Shown here: positions 11,076 through 22,100 of the stretch, piece by piece
How the letters are laid out: every line of letters starts with the position of its first letter
Position numbering within the stretch: position 1 is the first letter of the stretch
Program-made: the position numbers and the translations under genes
DNA from: Chromera velia
Lineage: Eukaryota; Sar; Chromeraceae
DNA: 39,624 nucleotides
NCBI GenBank assembly: GCA_018398765.1
Contig: JAHBMJ010000853.1
Location: 1 to 39,624 of the forward strand
Reading direction: 5' to 3'
The notes under the pieces: model-generated
What the model saw: only the letters and a program-made list of their open reading frames with translations
The model's database searches: none
Told to the model about the DNA's origin: nothing

Positions 11076-12811
11076 CTGTGTGTCTGTGTGTGTGTGTCTG
11101 TGTGTGTCTGTGTGTCTGTGTGTGTTGATGTGTGTGTGCTGATGTGTGTGTGTATGTGCGTGTGTGTGTGTACAGAATCTGGATCCAGACCTACCTGTAT
11201 GGAATCCCCTTGCTGGTCGTGTCGCTCGCAGACCTGACTCTCTGTGTTGTGGTCAGCACGGGTGGAGGGTGAAATGTAGTCAGAGTGGGTGGAAAAGATA
11301 GGGAGGGAATGAGGGGATATTTGTGTCTCTTTCTTTGTGAAAACATCTCTCTCTATCTTCCTCCGCTCTCTCTCATTGAATGTGTAGCAACAGTGAAGTG
11401 GAAGCGTTTACGTCTCGTCTCTCTCATTTGAGACCAAGCCAAAGAGAGTGGTGTGTCCTCATGCACGCTGCTTGACTGCACACTTCTGCTCTATCTTGTT
11501 CCGAACTTGACTGCGCTCCCCTGCAGGCGTACGTGCGGGAGCTGCGGAACGGCGACCGCCTCGACTTGCAGACACTGGACGATATAGAGAAAGACCCAGT
11601 CGCAGCATTTACCTCAATACGTGAGTGGGAAATGGTAGACAAGGAAGGGAGAAAGATGCAAAGTTGGACACAGGATCTATCTATCTGAGTGAATAGGAAA
11701 GAACACAAAGGGGAGTACCCGCACTTTTGACATCTTTCTCTCTGCCTAGCCTGCGTACTGCTCCATTTTTCTTTTGCTGCAGGTGCTGTGCGAGAGGGTC
11801 CTGTCTGAACTTTCCGTCTGTCCGTCTGTTTGTTCTTATTTCGATCCATCTCTGTGGGCAGTTCTACTCCTGCCTGTATGACTTTCCACCCTGGCAGTCT
11901 ATACACGCAGACACATGTATGTGCGTATTCATGTATTCGGGCCTTCGTCTCCCTCTTTGTGTATCCGTGTGGGTTTCTCTGTCTCTGTCTCTCTCTCTTG
12001 TGTGTCTGTCTGTTTATGCACAGCCTGCCTATGGACATGGGCTTCCTTGCTGGTGAATTTCTCGGCGTTTGTGGTCTTGGCATTCGTCGAGAGCCTCAGA
12101 AAACACAGAAGACTTCTCAAGTGAGAGGGTGGAGCGGGCAAGAGAGAAACTGGGATTTGCTTTCCTTGTCTGTCTGTCGTTTGTTCTTGTGAAATATCAG
12201 AAAGTGAAGAGCCAGAAACGTTGAGAAATATGGTTTTTTCTCTCTTCCCCTTTCTCACCTGCGTCTCCCTTTTCCTCCCAAAAAAGGTAAAGTCGGGAAA
12301 TTATTTCAGACGAAGAGAGGCAAGAGGGAAAAAAAAGGGCATTCAGGGAGGACATTGCGTTCACTTGATGGTTCTCTTTTTTTCTGTGTTCTCGTCCTTA
12401 ACTCTGCTTGTTGACTGTTGATTATTTCTCTCTTGGTCTGCCTGACAGCATGAGAGTCGGTCAATCAATGTTATCTGTCTGCCCCATTCGTTCTTTGTGC
12501 AGGGAGGAAGTGCGCATAGTCGCAGACTCAATTGTGAAACACTCGAACGAGGCGGTGCGTCCCTTTTTCTTTTGGTCTCTCTGTGTGGTTGTCTGGTCGA
12601 TTGTGTTGATGAACAGGTGACGGAACAGTGGATGACATGGTCATTCATGTTTCTTTCTTCCTTACGCGACAAGTCTTTGTCTGGCTGGATGGATGGATGG
12701 CCGTTCTGCGCGTCAACGCACGTGACCAAAAAACACGACAGAGCAAAAGAGATCCATGTCGATCTCTGTCTGTCTTTCTCTCTCTCTCTCCCTCCCTCCC
12801 TCTCTCTCTAT

Positions 12812-12850
<39 letters not shown>

Positions 12851-13787
12851 CCTCTGTTCATTTTCTGCCTCCCTTCTCCTCTCTGCATGTGCTCTCTCTC
12901 ATGCAGATCCGCTTCGTCTGGGAAGACTCAGTGTTGGGCGAGCTGGCACCAATCGTTCAGGGCAGGCGGGCAGAGGCAGACGATTTACTCTCTGTGGCTG
13001 CCAGTCGCATCACTGCAGGTGGGGGGGTCTGGGTGAGGGGGTGGCCTCTTTTGGCTGTGTGCTAGGTGAGAGACTGACAAAGAGCTGTTTTGGCCTCTCG
13101 CAATTTGAATGACAAAAATTCTCTGTCCCTTTTCTTTTGTCTTCGTTCGGAAGTGGCGTTGGATGTCCCCGTGATTTTTCTGTATCAATTCTGTCTTTGT
13201 CTTCGTCACCCTCTCCATCTCTTTCCCTCTTGCTCTCTCTGCTTCTTAATTCTTTCAGGCCCGGAATACCGAGGCCTGCTGGACGGGGAGGATTCTCAGG
13301 TGGGGGGGAGGAGCAATGTCACGGGAGGGGGAGGGGGGGCACTCGGAGCGGAGACGGACGGAGAAGACGACGTTGCGGCACCTCTTCTTGGAGGTCAGGG
13401 GGGAAGGGGGGGAGTGTGCGAGGGTGTGCAAAAAGGAAAGTGCTCAGGACTCTTTGTGTGTGCGGATGGGTGGTTTTGTGTTTGTTTATTTTCCGTCTCT
13501 TTTCCACTGCAGGTGATGACGAAGAGAAAAAGAAATCCCGGAGGCTGTTCACTCTTTTGCAACGTGACTCTGATGGGGGGGACGCACAGAGAAGACAGTC
13601 AACAGACAGCAGCCAAAGAGGCCAACAGCAGGCGAGGGGAGGATCGAAAGGGAATACCCACAGCTACATGATGACCCAGCTTTCAAAGGGAGTTGTGGAA
13701 TGTCAGTGGGTGCCCTCGCAATCCCAGCAACAGAAGCCGAGGGCAGGGGGGGACTCGGCAAATGCTGCAGGTCCCAGCAACGTTTGA
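8291..13787 (+). CDS. Predicted four-pass membrane protein of unknown family (12 exons)
   Basis: Exons 8291-8478, 8956-9055, 9399-9560, 10190-10296, 10583-10729, 11176-11251, 11527-11620, 12024-12120, 12503-12554, 12907-13018, 13259-13393, 13513-13787. All junctions are GT-AG and every phase agrees, giving 514 residues. The start ATG sits in GATGG. Membrane segments: about 74-96 (NMMILLVSLVGWTLLALFFQ), 122-143 (PFIQLMQILAVWTAFAGSMT), 240-260 (YLYGIPLLVVSLADLTLCVV) and 295-314 (WTWASLLVNFSAFVVLAFVE). Between the second and third pairs lies a charged, coiled-coil-like region (151-235). The tail is Gly-, Gln- and Ser-rich and looks disordered (380-514). I recognise no family. Exons are 52-275 bp, and introns carry microsatellites. 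The two segment pairs around a helical loop could suit a channel or transporter, but that is speculation. The exon chain is more certain than the 5' end. Confidence 0.7.
9825..9993. repeat. 76-bp tandem repeat, about 2.2 copies, in intron 3 of the membrane-protein gene
   Basis: The phrase GTCCGTGTAATCGCGTTC starts at 9825, 9901 and 9977, a period of exactly 76. The two full units differ at about one base (TATTGAC versus TATTTAC). The third copy breaks off after the opening phrase. Confidence 0.9.
10313..10346 (+). repeat. (GGGT)n tract at a splice donor, G-quadruplex candidate
   Basis: Seven GGG runs spaced by single T or TT lie within 20-50 bases of the exon 4 donor (CTCACG|gtgggt at 10296/10297). 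They are on the transcribed-sense strand, so the pre-mRNA could fold a parallel quadruplex. Confidence 0.75.
11015..11172. repeat. (CT)n/(GT)n compound microsatellite in intron 5
   Basis: A CT tract runs directly into an interrupted GT tract that ends in the acceptor GTGTACAG before exon 6, so the repeat also serves as the acceptor's upstream tract. Confidence 0.85.
12776..12846. repeat. (CT)n/(GT)n microsatellite in intron 9
   Basis: A CTCTCT/CCCTCC tract followed by about ten GT units, in the same intron position style as intron 5. Confidence 0.85.
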
Positions 13788-14780
13788 CCTCTTCTGTCCA
13801 GGGTATCCAAGTTTTCCGATGACCTTTTCTCCTTGCTTGCTGGAGCATAAGAAAAAGAGGTGCATGAAGGCAGGCAGGTAGGCAGGAGGAAGCGGGAAGG
13901 AGGCTCTCTGGCTTCCTTTCTCCTTCTGTAGCAGCGGTTGCGGGCCTCCTTTCTTTAGCGTTCCTCTTGCTCGCACTGTCCAAATCTTTCGATCTTTCGT
14001 TGAGGTGCACGTGCTTCTTACTTTCTGGCACGTGTACTTGATGAATTACGGGGTAAATCCTAGAGGGATAAAGGAGGTAGAGAAAGTGTTGGGAAGATTC
14101 GTCCAGTACAAATCTAGCTTCTTGCGGAGGCATTCGTGGGTTCGGGCTGACAGACGTTGTCAGTGGCTTTCGGGCCCATTTCTGATGACTGGCATGTGCC
14201 AGGGCATGTGCTTGGCTAGGTTTTAGCTTCCCCTTAAAATGGCGGGGGGNGGGGGGGGGGGGGGGGGGAGTCATTTCGTTGGAGCTTTTTTTCCGGACGT
14301 TCCCCATGCACCCCAGATCCTAGCCCAAACTTGAACCAGCTTTTGAACGCTTATTAACTTGATATGTTCACACAACTTAGCCAGTTCGGGGGTGCCAGTG
14401 TACACTTAGGTGTTGAATGCCTATTTGACCCCTAAGGGCCCTAACTTTTCCTAAGTTAACACTAATTCAAATTATTCAATGTTTAATGTTATTTATTCAT
14501 TGATATATTACTAATAAGAAGTAACTTTAGGCCAGTAAATTTAAGTGATTGAAATGTAATTGGGGAAGTACGGTGAAGTATAATTCAGAAACCGTAAAGA
14601 TATCTGAATACGTCCTTTTCAGACTTTTTTGAGTATGTGCTCCACAGAGTTGGGAAATGTTATGTTTAAAGAGTACTATAGGGATGACATTTTTATCGTT
14701 CCGGCCTTTAGACCTACTAGTAGATTGCGTAAATGAACTAATAGTCAGAACTATGTATGTATCATAGACTGCTCTAAGAA
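13788..14780. other. Intergenic, 3' side of the membrane-protein gene
   Basis: It holds 3' flank, a poly-G run with an ambiguous base, and AT-rich sequence from about 14400 onward. No gene is seen. A minus frame at 14527-14985 crosses into the inverted-repeat element and shows no family features. Confidence 0.4.
14244..14269. repeat. Poly-G run containing an N at 14250
   Basis: About 25 G with one undetermined base. The run length is unlikely to be exact, and this may be an assembly join or polymerase slippage site. Confidence 0.8.
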
Positions 14781-14783
14781 CTG

Positions 14784-15164
14784 TTACACCGTCCACATAA
14801 GGGTTACGATAGGAATCTGTGAGGAAGTTACGGATTACAACTTTTTCCGTTACGTTTTTTCCGTAACTTGGCGCCTTCGGCGCCAATTTTTTTATTATGG
14901 AAAAAGCGTAATTCGGGCGTTGTGGGGCCAATATAGGGCCCCGGCATATAGGAATCTCGCGCGGTTCTTCATATGGCACTGGCACTAATAGTATGTATCT
15001 GCGTTTTCATACTCAGTAGTGTGAAAGCAGAGGCCAAAGCAAGAGATGCCAACAACCTTATGGTCTGCAGATGTATCAGTTCTGTGCGATGCAACACCGT
15101 TTCTCATCCATATCTGCTTTTTCTTCTTTACTATTTCCAAACAATGTTTGGTATGTGTGTGTGT

Positions 15165-15195
<31 letters not shown>

Positions 15196-15751
15196 CATGT
15201 GTATATGTGTATGTGTGTGTGTGTGTATAACATGACAGTGTATGTCTGTGTATGTTGTGAACTGCACCCTCTCTTTGCGAACTGCAGAGAGCGAGCTGTT
15301 TCTGCAGGGCTAGTAGCTAGATCAGGGGGGGCATCTTCCAGTTCGTCTTTCTCAAATCAGTTCTCTACCGCAAGGGCAAAGGAAGGCCAAAAAACAAGGC
15401 GAAAGCCAAAGTCGGCAGTTAAAAAGACCTCAACGGAAGAGGGGGGGATGGGAAAGGCTTGTAAAGTCAACCTTTTGTATTGTTTTGTCAACCGTTTGAA
15501 TGTAAAGGTAGCTATGGACGTCGAAAAGCAAGTCTTGAACAGATTAAATTTAGTTTTTTTCCTAGTAGACTATTACTAGTAATATTCGTAACTGAATAAT
15601 CGTATACCAGGCTATTGTATCAGCGGGTTGCGTTACTATTTTTCCGTAATCTACCATTTTTAAACCTTCAGTTACTAAAAAACCGTAACTCGGTGGCCTG
15701 ACGGCCGCCTCATTACTATTTTTTAGCGGTTACTCTTATGTGGACAGTGTA
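14784..15751. mobile_element. Roughly 1-kb non-autonomous DNA element with terminal inverted repeats
   Basis: The left end (14784-14807) TTACACCGTCCACATAAGGG matches the reverse complement of the right end (15729-15751) TTACACTGTCCACATAAGAG. About 20 of 23 positions are identical. Both ends carry several GTTAC/GTAAC words and a GC hairpin behind CCGTAACT: left 14868-14886, right 15692-15709. The inside has a GT microsatellite and no credible transposase, so it would be moved in trans. The exact tips and target duplication are unclear: GACTGCT occurs just outside both ends (about 14767 and 15754) but at unequal distances. The superfamily is not assignable by eye. Confidence 0.55.
15150..15228. 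repeat. (GT)n/(ATGT)n microsatellite
   Basis: Interrupted GT units with TATG variants inside the inverted-repeat element. Confidence 0.85.
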
Positions 15752-16857
15752 AGGACTGCTGTTTGAACGTCATTGGTGCACATCGCACGATCGATGGCTG
15801 CTTGTTAAGCCACCTGATGATGATGTATGATGTATATACTTAAATATATAATTCTAAAAAAGTTGTGTTAGTACAGCTAGTGTTACGTCTAATAGGATAG
15901 GATATATCTGTTCCAAGTTAAAATTTGTCCCGAGGTGCAGTACAAAGGGACGGCTTGCACTGTTAGGTCCATATATGTTAAATTAAAGTCGTAGTTTGAT
16001 TTATAAAGAAATTCAATAAAAACTATTTCCATCTATTTCCGTCTCAAAGAATATAATATAATTTTAATATAACAATGTCACGTACACACCGCGGTTGAAA
16101 CACATTCAAAAATTGCGCTGCTGCTGCATGCATTATCACATAAATTGCTATGCAGAGTTTATAGTTTTTAAAAGAATCGTGCTCCATACAGAAAATATTG
16201 TGTTTGCTTTTCATTGTTACCATTGTTAACACTCCGCGTAGTCCATTCCTACTGATCGAATAAGCAATCGTCTTGGAGTGAGAGCGGCTCCTTCTTCTTC
16301 AACAAAAGCAGTTAAGAAGCTTACCTTTAGGCCTATGTATCTGCTGCTGCGTAGCAGGCTGACCTAGCCAGACCTCTAATTGTCTTGTTCCAAATTCATT
16401 TGACATTCCCCGACCTCTGGCTACACTTGCTTGATTTGGCAATTTTGTGAAACCACTGGAATGTCGATTCTCATGTCGCTGGAGCGTTGCGCCGGGAGAA
16501 GACGTGGACTTGTTGGATCAGGAAGCATACAGAGGGCACCTTTCTTCTTGTTTTCCGCATTTGCGCTGGTACGGCCATGCAGAAGATCGACGGAACTTGA
16601 GGGAGGATGCCTGCAGCATTTGAAGGAGACTTGTGACAGGGAGGAAGACTGCAGGAGGGCCAGTCATCATGCAGGGTCGGACTCCTAAGGATCTGACACA
16701 CCGGCCACCCTCTCGATCCATGTTTGTTCTTGATTGATTCTATCCCTTCTTGTCGAAATCTGCATGTGTCGTCTTTGCGACAGAGGGGTCTCTTCTGGCT
16801 GTTCCTGTGTCATGCTTTTCATCCTCCAACTCTGTTTCTTCTAGCTGTTTCTTTCGA
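15752..16857. other. Intergenic, no supported gene
   Basis: AT-rich up to about 16230, then more balanced composition from about 16260, probably 3' flank of the leftward coiled-coil gene. Short frames at 16431-16721 exist on both strands with no domain or splice support. Confidence 0.4.
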
Positions 16858-18566
16858 TCAGATGGTCAATCCGTCCACTTCCGCCTCTGCAGATTCTCCT
16901 TCTCCCTCCTCTCCCTCCATCAGGTCGGCAGCAGAGAGATCGGAGTGGTCCGTGAGGTCTTCTGAAGGATCGATCATATCCGCCATCCGCTCTTGTTCTT
17001 TCGGAGGTTTTGGCTTTTCTTCTTCCTTCGGATCAGCTCCAGGAGCAGTGCCACCTCCGCTCCCGTTGCCTGCAGCCTGCTGGACTGCGTGTTCCGCTGC
17101 TTGTCTGCGTTCAGAGGGGAGAGAGATGACAATGCGATATTGCCATGATTACCATAAACAGATGCGCAAAGAAAGACAAGCAGAAAAAGAGAAGCCGAAG
17201 AAAACTTTTGGAAGGACATCATGCACGCATCTGTGGAGGGGATGCGGAAGAAGATCCCCGACGGGAAGCTCGGCTGATTGCTGCATGAGGCTGTACAGAC
17301 ACATTTCTGAAAAATCACAAAGAGCTGCGTGCCTTCGTACAGTTTTCGCAGGACAGATAAAATCTGCTCTGCTGAGATATTTAATCCAAGCGGAGAGAAT
17401 TTTTGAAAGTCTATGTTGAAAGTAAGTAGTGACGTCGATTGATTCTCTGAATTGTCATGTCATGCCTTGACTGACTTTTCAGAAGTCGCTTTTTGATTCA
17501 GTGTGGCTGCATCTGAATTCAGCTGTGTCGCTTCCTCCTTCGCAGCTTCTGCTTGTTGGTTCAATTCTGCTTTTCTTTGCGGGTCCGTCTCAGACGCTGC
17601 CTCTGCTTTTAGTCTCTCGGCTTCTTGCGCTTTGACAGCGGCTTCCTGGGCCTTTGCCTTGGCTTCTGCTTCTGACGCTGCTGCCTGTTGCATCTTCTCT
17701 GCTGCTTCTGCCTCTTTCTCTGCCTTTTCTGCTGCCTTTTGTGCCTCCTCGTGTTCTCTTTTTGCCTGCTGAACTTCTTGCTGTTTGGCTTTCGCCTTTT
17801 CAGCAGCTTCCGTTGCTGCCGTTTCTGCAGCATCTTTTGCTTCTTTTGCTTGGTCTGCTTCTGCTCTTGCGTTTCTTGCCTCCTCCAACTTAGCTGCCTT
17901 TTCATCGGCATTCTCAATTCGGGCTGCCTCTTCTTCCAGTTTTTTGGCAACGTTTTCTTTTTCTTTCGCAGTCTCGGCAGCAGCTTTCTTCTGCTGTTCT
18001 GCTTTATCTTTCTTTTGGTTCTCTGCTTCCAACTCTTGCTGCTGCTTTCTTGCTTCTTCTTCCTTTGCTTCTGCCTTTTCCGCCGCCTCGCGCTTTGCTT
18101 CCTCGGCTGCCGCTTTTTGCTCCTCAGCCCTCTGCTGTGCTTCTCGCGCCTCTTCTGCTCTCCTTTCTGCCTCCTTCCTTTCCTCCTCCGCCTTTTTTGC
18201 CGCCTTTGCCTTCTCCTCCTCTGCCCTCCGAGTGGCCTCTTCCGCTTCCTCCTCAGCCTTTTTCTTTCTTTCCTCCTCGTCCTTTTCTCTCTTTGCGGCT
18301 GCTTCTTCCTCTGTTTTCTTTTTCGCTGCTTCTTCCTCCGCCTTCTTCTTCTCAGCATCTCTCTTCTGTTGCTCTTCTTGCTTCTGCTTTTCCGCAGCAT
18401 CCTCTGTGGGAGTCTTACCGCCCCCTCCTCCTCCCCCACCCCCGCCGTTCTGTGGTTGTGGGGCGGCTGGTGCACTGCCCCCACCGCCTGTTCCCTTCCC
18501 TGCTCCCTCAGTCCAGCCGTCGTCTTCTACGAAATTCTTCTCTGTGGGTGTTCGATTTTCCTGCAT
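16858..18566 (-). CDS. Lys/Glu/Ala-rich coiled-coil protein
   Basis: Two exons: 18566-17476 (363 codons plus two bases) and 17104-16858 (TGA), joined across GAAAA|gtcagt ... aacgcag|ACAAGC in phase 2, giving 445 residues. An in-frame TGA 24 bases upstream supports the ATG at 18566. The N-terminus has acidic and Gly/Pro/Ala stretches including ten consecutive Gly. Residues about 55-350 are almost only E, K, A, R and Q (EEERKKKAEEEAEEATRRAE type), predicting one long coiled coil. The C-terminus is acidic (DMIDPSEDLTDHSD, then MEGEEGEGESAEAEVDG). There is no signal peptide or membrane segment. A structural or scaffold role is a guess: sequences like this match many unrelated proteins. Without the intron the protein would stop 12 bases later at TGA 17460-17462. 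Confidence 0.7.
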
Positions 18567-19120
18567 CAGATTGCATGCAGAGATTTTTGGTCATTCGATT
18601 GAGGAATGGAGAGGAGCTGCAAGAGTGGTACCGAGACTGAACCTTTCGCTTCAAATGTATAAAAACAGATTCCTGAAGCCCTCGATATGCACGAAGAACT
18701 CCCAGTACAACCAAAAGCCCCCCCCCCCGCACACACACACACGCACACACCCCAGCCGTCAAGACAACTCAACTTGAACCAAAGACAGGTGGAAGTATGT
18801 TTGTTTGTTTCTGTCACTCCTCCCCTCGCTTCTCTTACATACACGACAAGTACTTTATTGCGAGAGATGGCATGTCAGCATGCGGCCTTTGCCTCCAAAC
18901 GAAACAAAAAAAGAAAAAAAGGAAGGAGACTCAAACAGAGATCCCACTGGACATATTCAAAGGTCCATTCGCTAATTTTAAATAGCTTCCAATGAAAGCG
19001 CCATCATAGACTAAGGTACTTACTGACACATGCTGGTCGAGAGGCCTGCAGGCAAGCAGAGCAAGTGAAGAGAGAAAAACAGATCTCAGGACTTTCCAGC
19101 CGCAATGCGCAGGTCATTGG
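18567..19120. other. Intergenic between two leftward genes
   Basis: It holds the 3' flank of the protease gene and the promoter side of the coiled-coil gene. Short C and CA runs lie at 18718-18755. No gene is seen. Confidence 0.4.
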
Positions 19121-22100
19121 TTATTTTTTGTCTTTTGTACTCTCTCTGCCTTGCACGACCACAAGCAAGGTCAATGGGAAAGGCTGGGTACAACGCTGAA
19201 AGACCAACGAGTGCAGCACGAGTACGCTTTCTTTTAAAATTGTTACGTGTCAAAGAAAAGCTTTCGGACCGACGACAGGTTTCCAAATCAAATCATTCGG
19301 TAATGCTGGTGATTCCGACCAGTGCATCAGAGAATCCATTCTTGGATTTGTATGTAAATTCAAAACGGAAGCCAGACTTACTCCCGGTACCTACCTGTGC
19401 TCCGTTGACCCATTTATCTCTTGGTGTTTGGGGACTCGGGGCAATGATGTTATAGACTCCGTATCCGCCCTTCGTGTTCCACTTGCTTTCCGTCTGTGTA
19501 AAGAGGCTTGCCTCATTCGCATCGAGGCCGAAAGCTGCTGCTTGCCCTGCCGTCGGCTTCCTTGCGGTTGAAGGGTCGAGGGGTTCTCTTGTGATGCCAG
19601 TCGCTGCATGAACACAAAGAAGTTGATCGACGATGAATCCAGACGAGAAGGAGGAAAAAGATCAAACTTCTCTCTGCGCGCCAGAGGGCTTTCCATGGAA
19701 CGCTGATCAGTCATTTTTTTTTCAGCGAATCAAAGTTAACATGCAGATTCTATCTGGGTATCTGGACTGACAGGCGAGATGGAAGCTCATTTCTCGAGCA
19801 ATCTGTGCACCCTTGAAAGGCTCGTACCGCATTTGGATGCCAAGAATAAAGTCGAAACTGTTCAATCCCGCCTGCGGGTCGAGCTTCATTTCGATCTGCA
19901 TTCATTCATTCATTCATTTATTCATTCGTTCGTTCGTTCGTTCGTTCGTTCATGCGTTCATGTTCTTCGAGTCTGCATGGGCAGACACAGCTGTAAAAAT
20001 TCGGAGCAGGAAAGAAAGGACAGGGTGGGAGGCGCTAGGCCAGTAAATCAGCAGAGCTCGTCTTCTGCCCGGTCCTTGTATGCGCAGTCAAGCACAACAC
20101 CCACACACCGGCCATGCATGCACACTTTTAGGCGGACTACAAATGTCCTACACACACATGGGAGCAGTCAACGAAGGGAACTGCAGGTCTCGTCCGTCAG
20201 GAGCGCGATCGACAAAAAGGCATGCATGCACGTACTATTGCTCAGAAATCATCACCCACCGAAAAGTAAAGAGGTAGAAAGGAAGGTGCAGAAAAGAGAA
20301 AAATTCCACTGCATTCTAAAGTTGCAAGTAGAATTGCCTGGAGGTTTCATTCGTGCAGCACCACTTCATCAACTGTTCTTAATTCGCACAAAGTCCAAAA
20401 AATATCACTCACTCACAAAGAAGGAGTTCATGTGCAGAGGTGTCGGCGTGCACGGCGGCTTTGCGTTGGAGGAAATGACCTTCTCAACCTGCAAAACGGA
20501 GTCGTCAAATGTGATGATCTTCGGAATTCATGCCATGACTCTCATTGCATACGCAACGAAGGTATTCTTTGTGAAAGGAGAGTCTGTAAGACTTGGTGAT
20601 ACGCAGTTATGTTCACAGGTTTTCTTTCCTGCCTTGTCTAGAGAGGGTCTCGAGAGGATTGACTTGCCTGAGGCAGGTTGGGAAATCTGCACGTTGCACT
20701 TGTGCTCGATCCCGGATCAGCACATTCCAGAGTGTGCGCTTTACTGTCGCTGCCTCTCTTGTAGTCTCCGTCCACCTCTTCGTACCCTGTCACAATGAAC
20801 AGGTCGCACTCAGGCCGGCACTCAATGATGAATGCCATGCGGGTCAAATCCCCTCCCTCAAATTTTGTGTACATGATCACAGGCTTTGAGTCCAGCCCAG
20901 GTGCAAAGGACCACCCTCCTGCTGCATCCGGACCAGGATCCCGTTTCTTCACAACGTCCCCTCCCACGACGTTCCCTTCGATACCTAGGTGGTTCTTGCC
21001 CCGTGCGATCTTGAAGTATCCCCCGTCATGCGCAGACTGGCCCCACGAGTTTTTACAGAGCCAGAACTTCTTCCCGCCCTCCTCGCCCCAACCGAGGAGC
21101 TCCACTGCATGACCCCCACAACCGTCCTTGTTCTCGCTGCCGTGGTCGTACACAGTCCCTTTGTGGCTGAAGAAGTCATCACAGACCTGACCAAGGAAAG
21201 CAGGGATGCATGTGGGATTTCTGTTTCACAAGCCCTTGACTGGGTGAGTACATTCAAATTCCATTCAGGAACTGAGAAAGGGCAAACAATTTTGAATTCG
21301 CACACAGGCAAAAACTTCTGCACCCCAATCCGTGCGTGGCTCTGTCCTTTCTGGTGGTTCTCTGGCTTTCTCCCAGTGGTTGAAACTTCCGGCACTTCTT
21401 TGTATTGTAAAATAACGAGGCTTCGTGAGGTGTCGGTAGAATGTCTGGATGCGAAGTTCGAGAGACTACGTACAAGAGTGACTTCAAGTTGGAGAGTCAA
21501 ACGCCGGAACCTGACTTCCTACGGCAACAAGACGAACTCATCATAAGGTGGAAGGAACAAAGGAAGGACATGCAACGGACTGTCTGACAAGTAAGTGACT
21601 ACGGAAATGACCAGCTGGCTGACAGAATCGCTCGCTGACTGAATGAATACACATGCGTCTGTATGTATGCATGTATATCTGGATGTTAACATGGCTTTCT
21701 TCAGGCTGCATGGCTGACGTCGAAGGCAGCGACCAACGGCCCATTGTTGACCAGCTCGAGCATGATGGCCCGGTTCACCTCCTCCAGGCTCCGAACCTTC
21801 AGATTGTTTTGGGCCAACCAACCGGAGTTTTTTTGGTGGTGGAACCGGCCTTCAAGCACCCCGCTGATGTCAAAAACTTGATCGACCTTGTATGGTTTGC
21901 TGCTCCCATCGCACATCGACCCTTTGGCGTATTTGAACTTTTCAGGAATCAGACTCCCGTACTGCTGGCAGTCGCACGTTCGAGTTCGGTGGGGGTTGCC
22001 AAGCGCGCTGCTGCAGGAACCTCCCGCAGGGTTGACCACTCCGCCCTTTCCGTCCCTGCAGCAAATTTAAAAGGGCTCGAGTCAAAGACTTGCAATGAAA

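Noticed and set aside
14868-14893. GC hairpin followed by seven T, like a bacterial intrinsic terminator
   Set aside because: The surroundings are eukaryotic, with no bacterial gene ahead of it. A counterpart hairpin sits at the other end of the inverted-repeat element, so it is treated as part of that element.
14527-14985. 152-codon minus frame
   Set aside because: It spans the tip of the inverted-repeat element and its hairpin, so it is unlikely to be a conserved gene.
16974-17318. Minus frame with a signal-peptide-like start (FQKFSSASLFLLVFLCASVY)
   Set aside because: It overlaps the coiled-coil gene's intron and last exon in a different frame. The spliced frame is phase-consistent and has matching composition, so the hydrophobic run is probably chance.
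19779-20798. 339-codon plus frame
   Set aside because: It runs antisense across several protease exons and introns and through an ATTC/GTTC repeat, with low-complexity translation.
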